From Chryseobacterium sp. SSA4.19 (GTDB taxonomy: Bacteria > Bacteroidota > Bacteroidia > Flavobacteriales > Weeksellaceae): DNA of 64,000 nt. This document shows, piece after piece, positions 45,666 to 55,366 of this stretch (position 1 is its first letter; each line of letters opens with the position of its first letter). The notes beneath the pieces are model-generated. The model saw only the letters and a list, made by a program, of their open reading frames with translations. It made no database searches and had not been told where the DNA came from. A program made the position numbers and the translations under genes. The DNA is taken from positions 54,522 to 118,521 of the forward strand of contig NZ_JAKVIP010000015.1 of the NCBI RefSeq assembly GCF_022601875.1. The letters are read 5' to 3'.

Positions 45666-46934
45666 TTAATTAATTATATCAAATCGTGCATACTCAGCGA
45701 TTTTCTTTGGAAGCTTAATTCCTTCTTCCGTCTGGTTGTTTTCCAGCAGCGCCGCCATAATCCTTGGCAATGCCATTGCAGAACCGTTCAGAGTATGAAC
45801 CAGCTGTGATTTTCCGTCTGCTTTATAGCGGCATTTTAGCCTGTTGGCCTGAAACGTTTCGAAGTTGGAAACAGAACTCACTTCTAACCACATCTCCTGG
45901 GCCGCGCTCCAAACTTCAAAATCATAGGTCATGGCAGAAGCAAAACCGGTATCACCGCCACACAGTCTCAATACTCTGTAAGGAAGCTCAAGATCCGTTA
46001 AAATTTCTTTGATATGTTCTACCATCTCTTCCAGAACAGCATAAGAATTTTCCGGTTTTTCTATTCTTACAATTTCCACTTTTTCAAACTGGTGAAGACG
46101 GTTAAGACCTCTTACATGAGCTCCATAGCTTCCCGCTTCCCTTCTGTAACATTGAGAAAATGCCGTATTTTTAATTGGCAAATCTTTTTCATCCAACAAA
46201 ACATCACGGTAAAGATTGGTCACCGGAACCTCAGCCGTGGGAATTAAGTATAAATCATCTGCCTGGATATAATACATTTGGCCTTCCTTATCAGGGAGTT
46301 GTCCTGTTCCATAACCGGAAGCTTCATTTACCACGTGAGGGGGATTGACTTCCATATACCCTTTCTCAACATTTTTATCTAAGAAATACTGGACCAAAGC
46401 TCTCTGAAGCCTGGCTCCTTTTCCAAGATACACCGGAAATCCTGCACCGGCAATTTTTACTCCTAATTCAAAATCGATCAGGTTATATTTTTTAGCCAGT
46501 TCCCAGTGAGGAATCGCCCCTTCACCAAGACCTTCTACATCGTGGGATTGGTAGATGATTTCATTATCTTCTGCTGACGCACCGCTTTTTACCAATTCAT
46601 TAGGAATGTTTGGAAGCTGGTAAAGGATATTAAGCAAATCTTTTTCTTTTACATCCAGCTGAGATTTCAATTGTGATGTCGACTCTTTAAATTGTGCAGT
46701 TTTAGATTTTGCAGATTCAGCTTCTTCTCTTTTTCCTTCTTTCATTAAAAGTCCGATCTCTTTGGAGATTTTATTGATTTCGGAAAGTTGAGAATCCAAT
46801 TCAAACTGAATTTTTTTTCTTTCTTCATCAGTAGCAATAGCCTCGTCTACCAACTCAAGATTCTTGAATTTTCTTTTTTGAAGACCTTCTAAAACGCGCT
46901 CTTTGTTGTCGCGCAAAAAATTGACTTGTAACAT
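45666..46934 (-). CDS. serS: Seryl-tRNA synthetase
   Basis: Class II synthetase that charges tRNA-Ser. A long N-terminal antiparallel coiled coil (about residues 25-105, Lys/Glu-rich) reaches the tRNA arm. Class II motif 2 is FSQCYRREAGSYG and motif 3 is GSAMALPRIMAALLENNQ; the serine site includes PTAEVPVTNLYRD. The 422-aa length is normal. It stands alone, 65 nt after an unrelated lipoprotein gene on the same strand. Confidence 0.98.
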   Translation of the reverse strand: MLQVNFLRDNKERVLEGLQKRKFKNLELVDEAIATDEERKKIQFELDSQLSEINKISKEIGLLMKEGKREEAESAKSKTAQFKESTSQLKSQLDVKEKDLLNILYQLPNIPNELVKSGASAEDNEIIYQSHDVEGLGEGAIPHWELAKKYNLIDFELGVKIAGAGFPVYLGKGARLQRALVQYFLDKNVEKGYMEVNPPHVVNEASGYGTGQLPDKEGQMYYIQADDLYLIPTAEVPVTNLYRDVLLDEKDLPIKNTAFSQCYRREAGSYGAHVRGLNRLHQFEKVEIVRIEKPENSYAVLEEMVEHIKEILTDLELPYRVLRLCGGDTGFASAMTYDFEVWSAAQEMWLEVSSVSNFETFQANRLKCRYKADGKSQLVHTLNGSAMALPRIMAALLENNQTEEGIKLPKKIAEYARFDIIN

Positions 46935-46999
46935 TTTATTTAGATGTTAGTGATTAAAATATCAGCATTGAAATGCCAACAGTTTTGCAAATGTATAAA

Positions 47000-47503
47000 T
47001 TATTTTACGATCGTCACTACGTTGGGGGCGTCATCCTGCTTGGTAAATCTCAGCGTATCATTGTAATAGACTTTTGAGACCTCAAAAACGGCCGGCGTCA
47101 TGCGGTATTGAATTTCCAGTTTATCATTGATGGTATCCAAAATGGTATTATTTAACCTTTTGACAAGCGAAAGTGTAATGACTGAACGATAGGTTTTATT
47201 ATCAGGGTTAAGCGTATCGAGCCCTACTCTTCGTGCGCCTGCAATATATTCTATAAAGAGTGTAGAATCCCCTGTGGCTTTCAGTGAGCTGCTGACCGGT
47301 GAAAGATCTTTTATCCCATTCACATCATTCATGGAATAGGTAAAATACGAGACATCTTTTTTATTATGGAAAAGATCACGTCCCGTTCCGTTTTTCATAT
47401 AAATATTTAAAATCTGATCAACCCTACGTACATCCTCATCATCTGTTTTACAGCTCAGAAATGCACAAAAAATGACCAGAAATCCAAAAATAATATTTCT
47501 CAT
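47000..47503 (-). CDS. Putative lipoprotein of unknown function
   Basis: A 167-aa predicted lipoprotein: the signal MRNIIFGFLVIFCAFLSC ends in lipobox FLSC and is followed by KTDDEDVRRVDQ. The rest is predicted beta-rich (YRSVITLSLVKRLNNT, FEVSKVYYNDTLRF). I do not recognise a domain; similar-looking lipoproteins are common in Bacteroidota. I chose ATG 47503, which gives the signal peptide directly; a TTG three codons upstream also exists. Confidence 0.7.
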   Translation of the reverse strand: MRNIIFGFLVIFCAFLSCKTDDEDVRRVDQILNIYMKNGTGRDLFHNKKDVSYFTYSMNDVNGIKDLSPVSSSLKATGDSTLFIEYIAGARRVGLDTLNPDNKTYRSVITLSLVKRLNNTILDTINDKLEIQYRMTPAVFEVSKVYYNDTLRFTKQDDAPNVVTIVK

Positions 47504-47602
47504 TTCCAACAAAGATAAAACTTATTTTAATTGTATTGCCGATTTACATAACCTTTAGAATGATTACTTCCATATTTTGCATTTAATATAGAAACGATGA
47601 AT

Positions 47603-48856
47603 TTATTTCTTTAAAATTTTTTTAGCTAATCGGTGCACCTCGGCTTTGGATAATATAAAATCATGAATATGAAATTCTGTGATCTGGTAAAATCTCCAGA
47701 ATAACAAACCGGATGAAAGGCAATATGAAACCGAAGTAATGATACATGCCCCACGGATTCCCCATTTCGGAATGACAAAAAATGAAGAAATGACTGTAAA
47801 AATAAGGCCGATCATAGCCTTTACATTTAAAATCCTCAGTTTATTGATTCCTGCGAAATAATACCCGATAATATTACTTACGGCAATTGCCAAAATTCCG
47901 GGAGAAAGATATAAAACGATTTCTTTCGTCTGGCTGAAATCTTTCCCAAAAACCATAGCATACAGTTGGGAAGGAATTATCAGCATGACTATGATAAACA
48001 GCAAGGTAATCAAGAAACTGATCCTCAAAGAAATTTTGGTTTTTTCAATGGCCTCATTACAATTCCGATTATTGACAATATCTGCATACAATACAATGGA
48101 AAGGCTACGGCTTACCGTCCAGATGGCTTCAGAAAATGCAATCCCCACAGAAAAAACGCCTACACTTACCATACCCTTAAAATATTCAAGAAAATAGAAC
48201 GACAGCCTGTTGTTTAAGAACTGGAGAAAAGCACTCAATTGAGTTTTCCAGCCATAATTAAATAATTTGCTGCCTGTTTTTTTAGAAAATGAAATTTGCT
48301 TTACATTACAGCGTTTAAGAACCTGGAAAGCGCTCATTAAAAACAAAATTCCAAAGCAGCCAATCTGGGCCATAAAATAAGCATTAACAGAAGTTATTCT
48401 GATGAGATAAACAATAATGATAATAAATATGATATGGATAATCTGCTGTAAAACCGTATATAGGTTAAACATTTTAATATTCTGCTGCCCGACAAATAAA
48501 TTTACATTGGCAGCAAGAAGTGAAGATAAAACAGAAAGTACGACCAGATAACCTGAATATTCTGAGGCATGATTGAAACTGAAAAGCAAAGGCACTGAAA
48601 TTCCCACTATAACAGACCAGAGATAGGCAAAAGGTAAGATTTCTTCAGTTCTGTATTTAGAGGCAAAGTAACTCATACTGCTTCCTACAAAAATATTCGC
48701 AAAGAAGCTGATGATCGTAAGGTCTGCAATTACGATCGAGATGACTCCTTTTCCCTCACTTCCCCACATATTCGTAGAATAGATGACCAGGCCGAAATTT
48801 AACAGTAAAATCAGAAACCGGGAAATGAATGTCTTCAGAATCGTTTTTTGCTTCAT
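47603..48856 (-). CDS. Polysaccharide flippase (Wzx/MATE-like)
   Basis: A 417-aa integral membrane protein with about 12 helices, of the oligosaccharide/lipid flippase superfamily (MVF/MATE type). It would move lipid-linked glycan units to the periplasmic side for capsule or O-antigen assembly. Supporting features are the N-terminal helices LILLNFGLVIYSTNMWGSEGKG and the repeated helical bundle with central YYFAGINKLRILNVK. Its start overlaps the glycosyltransferase stop by 4 nt. No polymerase or chain-length gene is visible, so the glycan locus is small. Confidence 0.85.
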   Translation of the reverse strand: MKQKTILKTFISRFLILLLNFGLVIYSTNMWGSEGKGVISIVIADLTIISFFANIFVGSSMSYFASKYRTEEILPFAYLWSVIVGISVPLLFSFNHASEYSGYLVVLSVLSSLLAANVNLFVGQQNIKMFNLYTVLQQIIHIIFIIIIVYLIRITSVNAYFMAQIGCFGILFLMSAFQVLKRCNVKQISFSKKTGSKLFNYGWKTQLSAFLQFLNNRLSFYFLEYFKGMVSVGVFSVGIAFSEAIWTVSRSLSIVLYADIVNNRNCNEAIEKTKISLRISFLITLLFIIVMLIIPSQLYAMVFGKDFSQTKEIVLYLSPGILAIAVSNIIGYYFAGINKLRILNVKAMIGLIFTVISSFFVIPKWGIRGACIITSVSYCLSSGLLFWRFYQITEFHIHDFILSKAEVHRLAKKILKK

Positions 48857-49989
48857 CTCTGTAATATAGAATTTTTAACGAAGCTTATAAATGATTCTTT
48901 AATACCATCCCAATTGTATTTTTTTTCATATTCTGTTCTGGCATTGTGAGCATGCTCCGTATATAAAGCAGGATGTTCAATATAACCTAAAACTTTATCT
49001 GCAATAGCTTCAGAATCTTCAGGATCAACAAGATATCCGAACTTTGACACATCAACATGCTGTCTTGTTGCTTTAAGATCCGTATAAATAACAGGTTTAC
49101 CTGAAGCAGCATAATAAAACAGTTTAATAGGGAGGCAATGATGGTTTTCGTAATTCATTGCTCTTAAATCAAAACAAATATCTGCATCAGCATATGCTTC
49201 TGTAAAGGTTTCAAAAGAAGCAGGCTTTGTCACCGTCATATTTTTAAATTGATATTCTGATAGTAGTCCTGCAAAATATAGCTCATCTTTTTGTTTTCTT
49301 GCTCCTCCAATTAAAACAATGGAAATGTCAAGGTCAGGCTGTCTGTTTCTTACTGCATCAACCGCGGAAAAAAAATGACCGATTCCTTTTTCCTCAGAAA
49401 ACTGACCGGTATAGCACAGAGTAATCTTATTTTTTTCCAGCTCTTTAATATTCTGATGAATGTAAATATCATCAGGATAATAAGGCAAAACTATAGATTT
49501 CTTTAAAGGAAAAAAATAAGCCAGCGGAAATTTTTTGGTGTTCTCACCAAAAATATAATGGATGCTCAAAAATCCCGCATACAACTGAATTAAAAAAAAC
49601 TTAACCGCCTCGAAAAGATTAAAGGGAAATGAAAACTTTTCTACCATTCTCATGGAAGGGTACCACTCCGTAATATCATATATTACAGCTGCTTTAGTCG
49701 TTTTCTGAATTTTCCTTGTTGAAATAACGGCTAGCGGCTCGGAACAGATTATGCAGTGAGGCTGAAAAGCATCACATATGTTTTCAAAAATTGCTTTCTT
49801 TTCTTGTGTATTCTTATCTAATACCTCATACGCTTCGATTTCAATACCGTTAATAGTTCCTTGAAAATCAGAAGAAAGACTGGCTATTTTTACTTGATAG
49901 CCACAATCCTTTAATGCTTTCGCCTGATGATAAAAAATCCGGTCATCATCGTAACGGTGTGCAGTGGTCAAAAATAGAATTTTATGCAT
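48853..49989 (-). CDS. Glycosyltransferase family 4-like protein
   Basis: A 378-aa GT-B glycosyltransferase. The N-terminal domain starts MHKILFLTTAHRYDDDRIFY. The C-terminal domain has the donor-binding pattern TLCYTGQFSEEKGIGHFFSA and an E-x7-E-like area around HCLPIKLFYYAASGKPVIYTD. The sugar donor is unknown. I chose ATG 49989. It lies upstream of, and coupled to, the flippase gene, which suggests they build and export one surface glycan. Confidence 0.88.
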   Translation of the reverse strand: MHKILFLTTAHRYDDDRIFYHQAKALKDCGYQVKIASLSSDFQGTINGIEIEAYEVLDKNTQEKKAIFENICDAFQPHCIICSEPLAVISTRKIQKTTKAAVIYDITEWYPSMRMVEKFSFPFNLFEAVKFFLIQLYAGFLSIHYIFGENTKKFPLAYFFPLKKSIVLPYYPDDIYIHQNIKELEKNKITLCYTGQFSEEKGIGHFFSAVDAVRNRQPDLDISIVLIGGARKQKDELYFAGLLSEYQFKNMTVTKPASFETFTEAYADADICFDLRAMNYENHHCLPIKLFYYAASGKPVIYTDLKATRQHVDVSKFGYLVDPEDSEAIADKVLGYIEHPALYTEHAHNARTEYEKKYNWDGIKESFISFVKNSILQR

Positions 49990-50078
49990 TACCAATCAAA
50001 GGATCAAAACTTTTATAAATATTAAGTAAAGCAAAAAAAGCGGACTGCTCCACTTTTAACTTTATTACATAATAGCGA

Positions 50079-50567
50079 TTACTTAATACCTGCCGCCCAA
50101 CTTCTCTCAAAAGGCAAAAGAAAATTACCAATAAATTCTAAGTACGTATTTTTTGAGAAATCAAATACCTGAATGTCTTTAGCAATTTTACCGTTTCTTA
50201 CCTTATTTTTAAAATCGATAAGCTTTAATGTTTTTACTTCCCCATTTTCTATGAAACAGGCTTTCATCCTGTCGAATAAGCCAAGCTGATATTCCTCATC
50301 GATTTCCCTTATTACTTTGCCTAACGCATCAATACTGCATCCGGAAGCCATTTCTTTCTCTTCATCTACGCAAATAATAATAAACTGGTTTTTCTCAATT
50401 TTAAAGGATGATGAAAGTGGTTTGCCGTGTGCCGCCCAGGTTGAAAGAAAATCAAAAAGCTTCTCGGTAATTATTTTTGCTTCTTTCGTTTCCAAAGGTC
50501 TGGATGCCGGATATATGATCACTCTATAATCGTTGGTTTCTACGATGTTTGACTCTTCAATCTTCAT
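50079..50567 (-). CDS. Conserved hypothetical soluble protein
   Basis: A 162-aa cytosolic protein without signal or membrane segments. Recognisable stretches are YRVIIYPASRPLETKEAKII, FLSTWAAHGKPLSSSFKIEK and QFIIICVDEEKEMASGCSID. I recall similar Bacteroidota proteins carrying the misleading label 'ABC transporter ATPase', but no Walker motif is present, so I do not use it. It lies among glycan genes on the same strand, but its link to them is unknown. Confidence 0.7.
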   Translation of the reverse strand: MKIEESNIVETNDYRVIIYPASRPLETKEAKIITEKLFDFLSTWAAHGKPLSSSFKIEKNQFIIICVDEEKEMASGCSIDALGKVIREIDEEYQLGLFDRMKACFIENGEVKTLKLIDFKNKVRNGKIAKDIQVFDFSKNTYLEFIGNFLLPFERSWAAGIK

Positions 50568-50590
50568 TGTTGATAATTTAAAGCATAAAA

Positions 50591-51730
50591 TTACGCAATT
50601 TTCCTGAGTTTGAAACCATTGTATTTTCTACTGGCCGCCCACAAGAACACGATAAAAAGCATGATGATAAGCCCGAAGAAAAATCTTAATCCTGAAGCAT
50701 GGGGAAAGAATAAAAATTTAATATAAATATTAACGAAAATTAGCATGGAACAAATCCTTATCCATCGGTCTTTTGAACAATAGAATGTCAATCCTAAAAG
50801 GCTAACAGAGATGAACGTTATTCTTTTAAAATAGATGACTTTCCCTAAAAGAATCTCAAAATATTCTTTTAACGTGAAATCAGGAGGTTGTACAGAAATA
50901 AAATGACGCCTGTAAATAAAGCTATCATAAAAGAGATGCTTCCAACCCGGATAATGACAGATCTTCATGATAACCATATAGATAGTAACAAGAACAATTC
51001 CCTGAATAATAACATTTAAGCTCAGCTTTCTTGATTGATAATATTCATATATCCCTTTTACACCTAAATAACTTAATGTGAATGGAATATAATCAGGTCT
51101 TGTAAAAGTTATAACAAACAGAATCAGGAACATAATCCACTGATTCCACTTTCGGAGCAGCCCGATCATAAAAACCAGCAAAAACTGAAAAATGAACATA
51201 TCCGGTGTTGCTATTCTGGCCATATAATTTATGGGCGGCAAAAGCATTAATCCGATAGTTATAATGCCTGCCAGAAAATAATTCCCTGGAAAAATAATTT
51301 TAGAAATATAAAAGAACAACAGTCCCGAAATGAAATAAGAAATTATGCTTAACAGCAATACTGATTTTGGAGGACTAAAGCCAAATTCATACAATAGTAA
51401 TATAGCCAGATTATAACCGGCCTTAATCTGAAAATACGGCAATTGTTCACTAAATGCCCGGGTATTCCCAGCGAAAGCCTGACGTGCTTTATCCGGAGGC
51501 GTGAGGATACCAAGAATATCTTTATATTGGAGTTCAGGTCCTTCTTTTTCTATCTCAGCATATGTAAGCGTGCGTACTTTATCAGGATCGTTAGGATATT
51601 TTAAAGTGTACAAACATCCGATGTAGCCGGGCATATCCCAGTCAAAGATCCTGTTTTTATAGTTCCGGAAACTGAGAAGAGTGACAACAGTAAGAACAAT
51701 AAAAAAGCAACACATCCATTTTGCTTTCAT
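50591..51730 (-). CDS. GT-C-like multi-pass membrane protein
   Basis: A 379-aa membrane protein with nine to ten helices. The first lumenal/periplasmic loop has RIFDWDMPGYIGCLYTL, where an Asp-rich motif after helix 1 is typical of GT-C glycosyltransferases that use lipid-phosphate sugars. It continues with LLPPINYMARIATPDMFIF and ITFTRPDYIPFTL. No Pfam name comes to mind. Together with the GT4 and flippase genes downstream it may transfer a sugar to a surface glycan or lipid; this is inference from topology and context. Confidence 0.6.
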   Translation of the reverse strand: MKAKWMCCFFIVLTVVTLLSFRNYKNRIFDWDMPGYIGCLYTLKYPNDPDKVRTLTYAEIEKEGPELQYKDILGILTPPDKARQAFAGNTRAFSEQLPYFQIKAGYNLAILLLYEFGFSPPKSVLLLSIISYFISGLLFFYISKIIFPGNYFLAGIITIGLMLLPPINYMARIATPDMFIFQFLLVFMIGLLRKWNQWIMFLILFVITFTRPDYIPFTLSYLGVKGIYEYYQSRKLSLNVIIQGIVLVTIYMVIMKICHYPGWKHLFYDSFIYRRHFISVQPPDFTLKEYFEILLGKVIYFKRITFISVSLLGLTFYCSKDRWIRICSMLIFVNIYIKFLFFPHASGLRFFFGLIIMLFIVFLWAASRKYNGFKLRKIA

Positions 51731-51765
51731 GGAATAATTATCAGTTAAAAAGAATTATTCTAATA

Positions 51766-52551
51766 TTATAAATCTTCTGCTTCCGCTAAAAGTTCCACAA
51801 TATCCTTTACAGCAACCTCTGTGTTTTTATTGAAATGCTTTACGCCATCTGTCAGCATCGTATTGCAGAAAGGGCAGCCTGTTGCAATCACTTTAGGCTC
51901 AAAAGCCAATGCTTCTTCCGTTCTTTCGATGTTAATATCTTTGTTCCCTTTTTCCGGTTCCTTAAACATCTGTGCACCTCCGGCACCACAACAAAGGCCA
52001 TTAGTCCGGCATCGCTTCATTTCTACCAGTTCCGCATCGAGTTTTTCCAACAGCATTCTCGGCGCTTCATATTCATTGTTTGCCCTTCCCAAGTAGCATG
52101 GATCATGAAAGGTAATTTTTTTACCTTTAAAAGCACCACCTTCTATCTTCAGGCGCCCTTCCTCCATTAACGTCTTAAGAAACTGGGTATGGTGCACCAC
52201 CTCATAATTTCCTCCTAAGCTTGGATATTCATTCTTCAATGTATTAAAGCAATGCGGGCAAGCGGTAACGATTTTCTTTACTTCATATGCATTAAGAACT
52301 TCTATATTGGTCAAAGCCATCATCTGGAAAACAAATTCGTTCCCGGCACGCTTAGCGGGATCGCCGGTACAGCTCTCTTCCTGTCCTAAAACAGCAAATT
52401 CAACCCCGATCTTATTGAGTATCTTACAGAATGCTTTGGTAATTTTTTTAGCACGGTCATCAAAACTTCCAGCACAGCCTACCCAAAACAGAACTTCGGG
52501 TGATTTTCCTTCGGCAGCATATTCTGCCATTGTTTTTATAGAGAATTCCAT
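51766..52551 (-). CDS. CCG-domain Fe-S / heterodisulfide-reductase-like protein
   Basis: A 261-aa cytosolic protein with two CCG domains (Cys-Cys-Gly), as in HdrB, GlpC and LutA. The first Cys set is VGCAGSFDDRA and CPHCFNTL; the second is HDPCYLGR, TNGLCCGAGGAQ and GCPFCNTML, giving the CX(31-39)CCX(35-36)CxxC pattern. These domains bind Fe-S clusters and transfer electrons. The gene lies downstream of a membrane 4Fe-4S protein gene, separated by a small membrane protein. The pair resembles one split HdrD/FadF-type enzyme. The electron donor and acceptor are unknown. Confidence 0.88.
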   Translation of the reverse strand: MEFSIKTMAEYAAEGKSPEVLFWVGCAGSFDDRAKKITKAFCKILNKIGVEFAVLGQEESCTGDPAKRAGNEFVFQMMALTNIEVLNAYEVKKIVTACPHCFNTLKNEYPSLGGNYEVVHHTQFLKTLMEEGRLKIEGGAFKGKKITFHDPCYLGRANNEYEAPRMLLEKLDAELVEMKRCRTNGLCCGAGGAQMFKEPEKGNKDINIERTEEALAFEPKVIATGCPFCNTMLTDGVKHFNKNTEVAVKDIVELLAEAEDL

Positions 52552-52557
52552 TGTAAT

Positions 52558-52977
52558 TTACTGTTGAATAAGGTTATTTTCTTGATTTTCTTTTGCCTCC
52601 GGACTCTTTTCCCGTTTTTTCGTAACAAATAAAAAAGTTATTAAAAATAAGATAATGGGCAGTATATAATTGGAGTAAGTAAAGGTTGTATTAAATCCAT
52701 TATCGATTTGTTCATTCCCATTCCCAAAATTCTCAATGAAAATAAAGATTAATATTAAAATCCAGGTTGGAATAAAAAATATCTTACCTCTGGCGCCTAA
52801 TTTATAAGTGATTACTAATAAGAGGAACACACCATAAGAAATAATAATATTTTTGTTATGCATTGACAGGTTAAGTCCGCTAATAAAATTCCAAAATCCG
52901 AGCTTATAGAAGAAAAATCCAAATAACCCAACAGTGACAGCCTGAATCAATGCTCCAAAATTAAAAATAATAAACAT
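52558..52977 (-). CDS. Small multi-helix membrane protein
   Basis: A 139-aa protein with about four predicted helices (first: FIIFNFGALIQAVTVGLFGFFFY) and a Lys/Glu-rich cytosolic tail (TKKREKSPEAKENQENNLIQQ). ATG 52977 is chosen. No family recognised. It sits between the two Fe-S protein genes with gaps of 6 and 13 nt and may be a minor subunit of the same complex or simply a passenger. Confidence 0.65.
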   Translation of the reverse strand: MFIIFNFGALIQAVTVGLFGFFFYKLGFWNFISGLNLSMHNKNIIISYGVFLLLVITYKLGARGKIFFIPTWILILIFIFIENFGNGNEQIDNGFNTTFTYSNYILPIILFLITFLFVTKKREKSPEAKENQENNLIQQ

Positions 52978-52990
52978 ATACAATTTTTAA

Positions 52991-54328
52991 TTAATCATTT
53001 GCCCATTTCAGACGGTCTGCCTGGTTATACTGCCAGGGAGCTGCATTATTTTCCACATTCGTCATCATCAGATTTAGTTCCTGTGGTGCAGCAGATTGCT
53101 CCATTACAAGGAATCTTCTCATATCAAAAATAATGGAAAGCGGATCTAACAATACAGGACATGCTTCTGTACACGCATTACAGGTAGTACACGCCCAAAG
53201 CTCTTCTTTTGTAATATAATCGTTCAGAAGCTTCTTCCCGTCATCTTCAAATTTGCTATTCTTATCAATATTTCTTCCTACTTCTTCCAGCCGGTCTCTT
53301 GTTTTCATTAAAATCAATCTCGGAGACAACTTTTTGCCGGTGATATTGGCAGGACATACAGCCGTACAACGACCACATTCAGTACAAGAATAGGCATTTA
53401 ATAATTGAACCTGATTCAGATCAAATACATCTTCAGCTCCGAATTTTGAAGAGACTTCCGCATCACCTTCTGCAGGAGCTGCATATGGGTCTGCATTAGG
53501 ATCCATCATTAACTTAATTTCTTTGGTAACTGACTCCAGGTTATTAAATTTCCCTTTTTTCTCAAGATTGGCAAACCATGTACTTGGAAAAGCTAAGATA
53601 ATATGTAAATGTTTAGAATAATACAAGTAATTCATAAAGAACAGAATACCTACGAAATGGAACCACCATGCAGCACGCTCTGTAAATATTAAAAATCCGT
53701 TATCAAAACTGAAAATTTCTAAAAACGGAACAAAGACCATCTGACTGATAGGAAAAGACCCTGCCTGGTGGAAACCTTCTGCACCTCTCATCTGTAAAAT
53801 AGAATCTGAAGCATTCATAGTAAAGAATGCCATCATTAAGGCAAATTCAATAATCAGAATCCAGTTTGCATCCTGTTTAGGCCATCCGAAAAGTTCTTTC
53901 ATCGTTAACCTCTTAACCCCATAGAAATTCCTGCGGATAAAAAATATAACCACTCCAATAATTACCAGTAATGCAAGAATCTCTAAAGTTGCAGTAAATG
54001 CACCGTAAAAGCCATTTCCAAAAATGGAAAAAAGAAATCTGTGAGTTCCGAAAATACCGTCAATAATAATTTCAATAAGCTCTATATTGATGATAATAAA
54101 TCCTACATAAACGAAAAGGTGTAAAATTCCGGCAATTGGCCGTTTTACCATTTTGCTTTGTCCCATAGCGACTCTTGCCATGGTTTCCCAGCGCTCCCCT
54201 TTTCGGTCGGTCCGGTTAATTTCCCTTCCTAATCTGATGTTTCTATAGATTTTCTGCAGGCTTTTTGCAAACAGCCCGAAACCGGCTATTAATAAAATAA
54301 GAAAAATAATAGTACTGATATATTGCAT
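52991..54328 (-). CDS. Membrane-anchored 4Fe-4S electron-transfer protein
   Basis: A 445-aa protein. The N-terminal half has five to six helices resembling a NarI-type cytochrome b domain, with His residues such as GILHLFVYVGF and YYSKHLHIILAF. The C-terminal half has two 4Fe-4S motifs, CTECGRCTAVCPAN (about residue 318) and CTTCNACTEACPVL (about 378). It would pass electrons between quinone and soluble partners. With the downstream CCG protein it forms a split HdrD/FadF-like complex, perhaps coupled to acyl-CoA oxidation or lactate/glycerol-P oxidation; no such enzyme is adjacent. I chose ATG 54328, which avoids overlap with the MCE gene. Confidence 0.88.
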   Translation of the reverse strand: MQYISTIIFLILLIAGFGLFAKSLQKIYRNIRLGREINRTDRKGERWETMARVAMGQSKMVKRPIAGILHLFVYVGFIIINIELIEIIIDGIFGTHRFLFSIFGNGFYGAFTATLEILALLVIIGVVIFFIRRNFYGVKRLTMKELFGWPKQDANWILIIEFALMMAFFTMNASDSILQMRGAEGFHQAGSFPISQMVFVPFLEIFSFDNGFLIFTERAAWWFHFVGILFFMNYLYYSKHLHIILAFPSTWFANLEKKGKFNNLESVTKEIKLMMDPNADPYAAPAEGDAEVSSKFGAEDVFDLNQVQLLNAYSCTECGRCTAVCPANITGKKLSPRLILMKTRDRLEEVGRNIDKNSKFEDDGKKLLNDYITKEELWACTTCNACTEACPVLLDPLSIIFDMRRFLVMEQSAAPQELNLMMTNVENNAAPWQYNQADRLKWAND

Positions 54329-54338
54329 ATCGTATGGG

Positions 54339-55289
54339 TTATTCTTTAGAGTTCTTGCCAAATACCGAAAAGTTTATATATCGCTTCGGATTTGCTTTTA
54401 CATCTTCAATTAATGAATTGAGGTTAGTAGATGCAGCGTTCAGATTATTATACAGTTCCTCATCTTTCATAATTTTACCTAAACTTCCCTGCCCGTTATT
54501 GACACCGTCTACTACATTATTAAGTTTGCTAACAGTTGCGTCCAGGTTTGCAATGGTCGCATTGAGTTTTTTAGTATCGATACTTTCTGCTAAATTCCCG
54601 TACTTGTCTAAAGTAACTTTCCCGCTTTGCATGGTAAGACTTGCATCATCAAGGACTTTCTGAAGTTTCGGGTCATTATGGCCTACCAGAGAATTCACGC
54701 TTCCCGCAGTGGTCTGCAATGCTGACACGGTTTTATTAAGGTTAGCCAATAGTAATCTTATTTCCTCCCTGTTCTGTGCATTGACTACCTGATTAGCACT
54801 TGACATCAAAGAATCTACACGGTAAAGCACCGTCTGCAACTGATCTTTTACCGGACCTACCTGAGAAGAAAGGCTTCCTAAAGTTCCCAGTTTAAAAGCT
54901 CCTTTTAAAGTATCCCCATCTTTGGCAGTTGGTCCACCATACATCAGATTGATTCTCATTTCTTTTCCGGACATTAATCCAGGTTCAAAAATCTCCAAGG
55001 TTGAATTTTTTGAAAATTCAAAATTATTGTCAACGGTTATTTTTACAAGAAAATCAATTTTACCATCTTTGGCAGTATGAGGGATAATCTTATCTACCTG
55101 CCCAACTTTCAGACCATTGATAGACACAGGAGAAGACTGTGCCAGACCTTCAACATTATCGTATTGTGCGTAAAATATATTATCGGTGGTAAAAAGGCTT
55201 CTGCCTTTCATGAACTGAAACAGTATCACAAAGCCCACAATGGCTAAAAGTGCGATTACACCAGCTTTTAATTCTTTACTGAACTTCAC
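54339..55289 (-). CDS. MCE/MlaD-family lipid transport protein
   Basis: A 316-aa protein with one N-terminal helix (GVIALLAIVGFVILFQFMKG) followed by the MCE domain (about residues 35-120: IFYAQYDNVEGLAQSSPVSI, NGLKVGQV). A long helical/coiled-coil C-terminus with TVSALQ and LNATIANLDATVSKLN repeats comes next. MCE proteins shuttle phospholipids between membranes with ABC transporters of the Mla type. The MlaE/MlaF genes are not next to it here. It starts with GTG at 55289, with no better ATG nearby. Confidence 0.9.
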   Translation of the reverse strand: MKFSKELKAGVIALLAIVGFVILFQFMKGRSLFTTDNIFYAQYDNVEGLAQSSPVSINGLKVGQVDKIIPHTAKDGKIDFLVKITVDNNFEFSKNSTLEIFEPGLMSGKEMRINLMYGGPTAKDGDTLKGAFKLGTLGSLSSQVGPVKDQLQTVLYRVDSLMSSANQVVNAQNREEIRLLLANLNKTVSALQTTAGSVNSLVGHNDPKLQKVLDDASLTMQSGKVTLDKYGNLAESIDTKKLNATIANLDATVSKLNNVVDGVNNGQGSLGKIMKDEELYNNLNAASTNLNSLIEDVKANPKRYINFSVFGKNSKE

Positions 55290-55366
55290 TTTCTAAATTT
55301 TTCTAATGAGCAAATATACTACATTTAAATTAATGTTTTTTCTAAATGCCCAGTGTTAAACACAAG

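Noticed and set aside
50079..50567. 'ABC transporter ATPase' label for the 162-aa protein
   Set aside because: No Walker A, signature or Walker B motif can be seen, so the label has no support.
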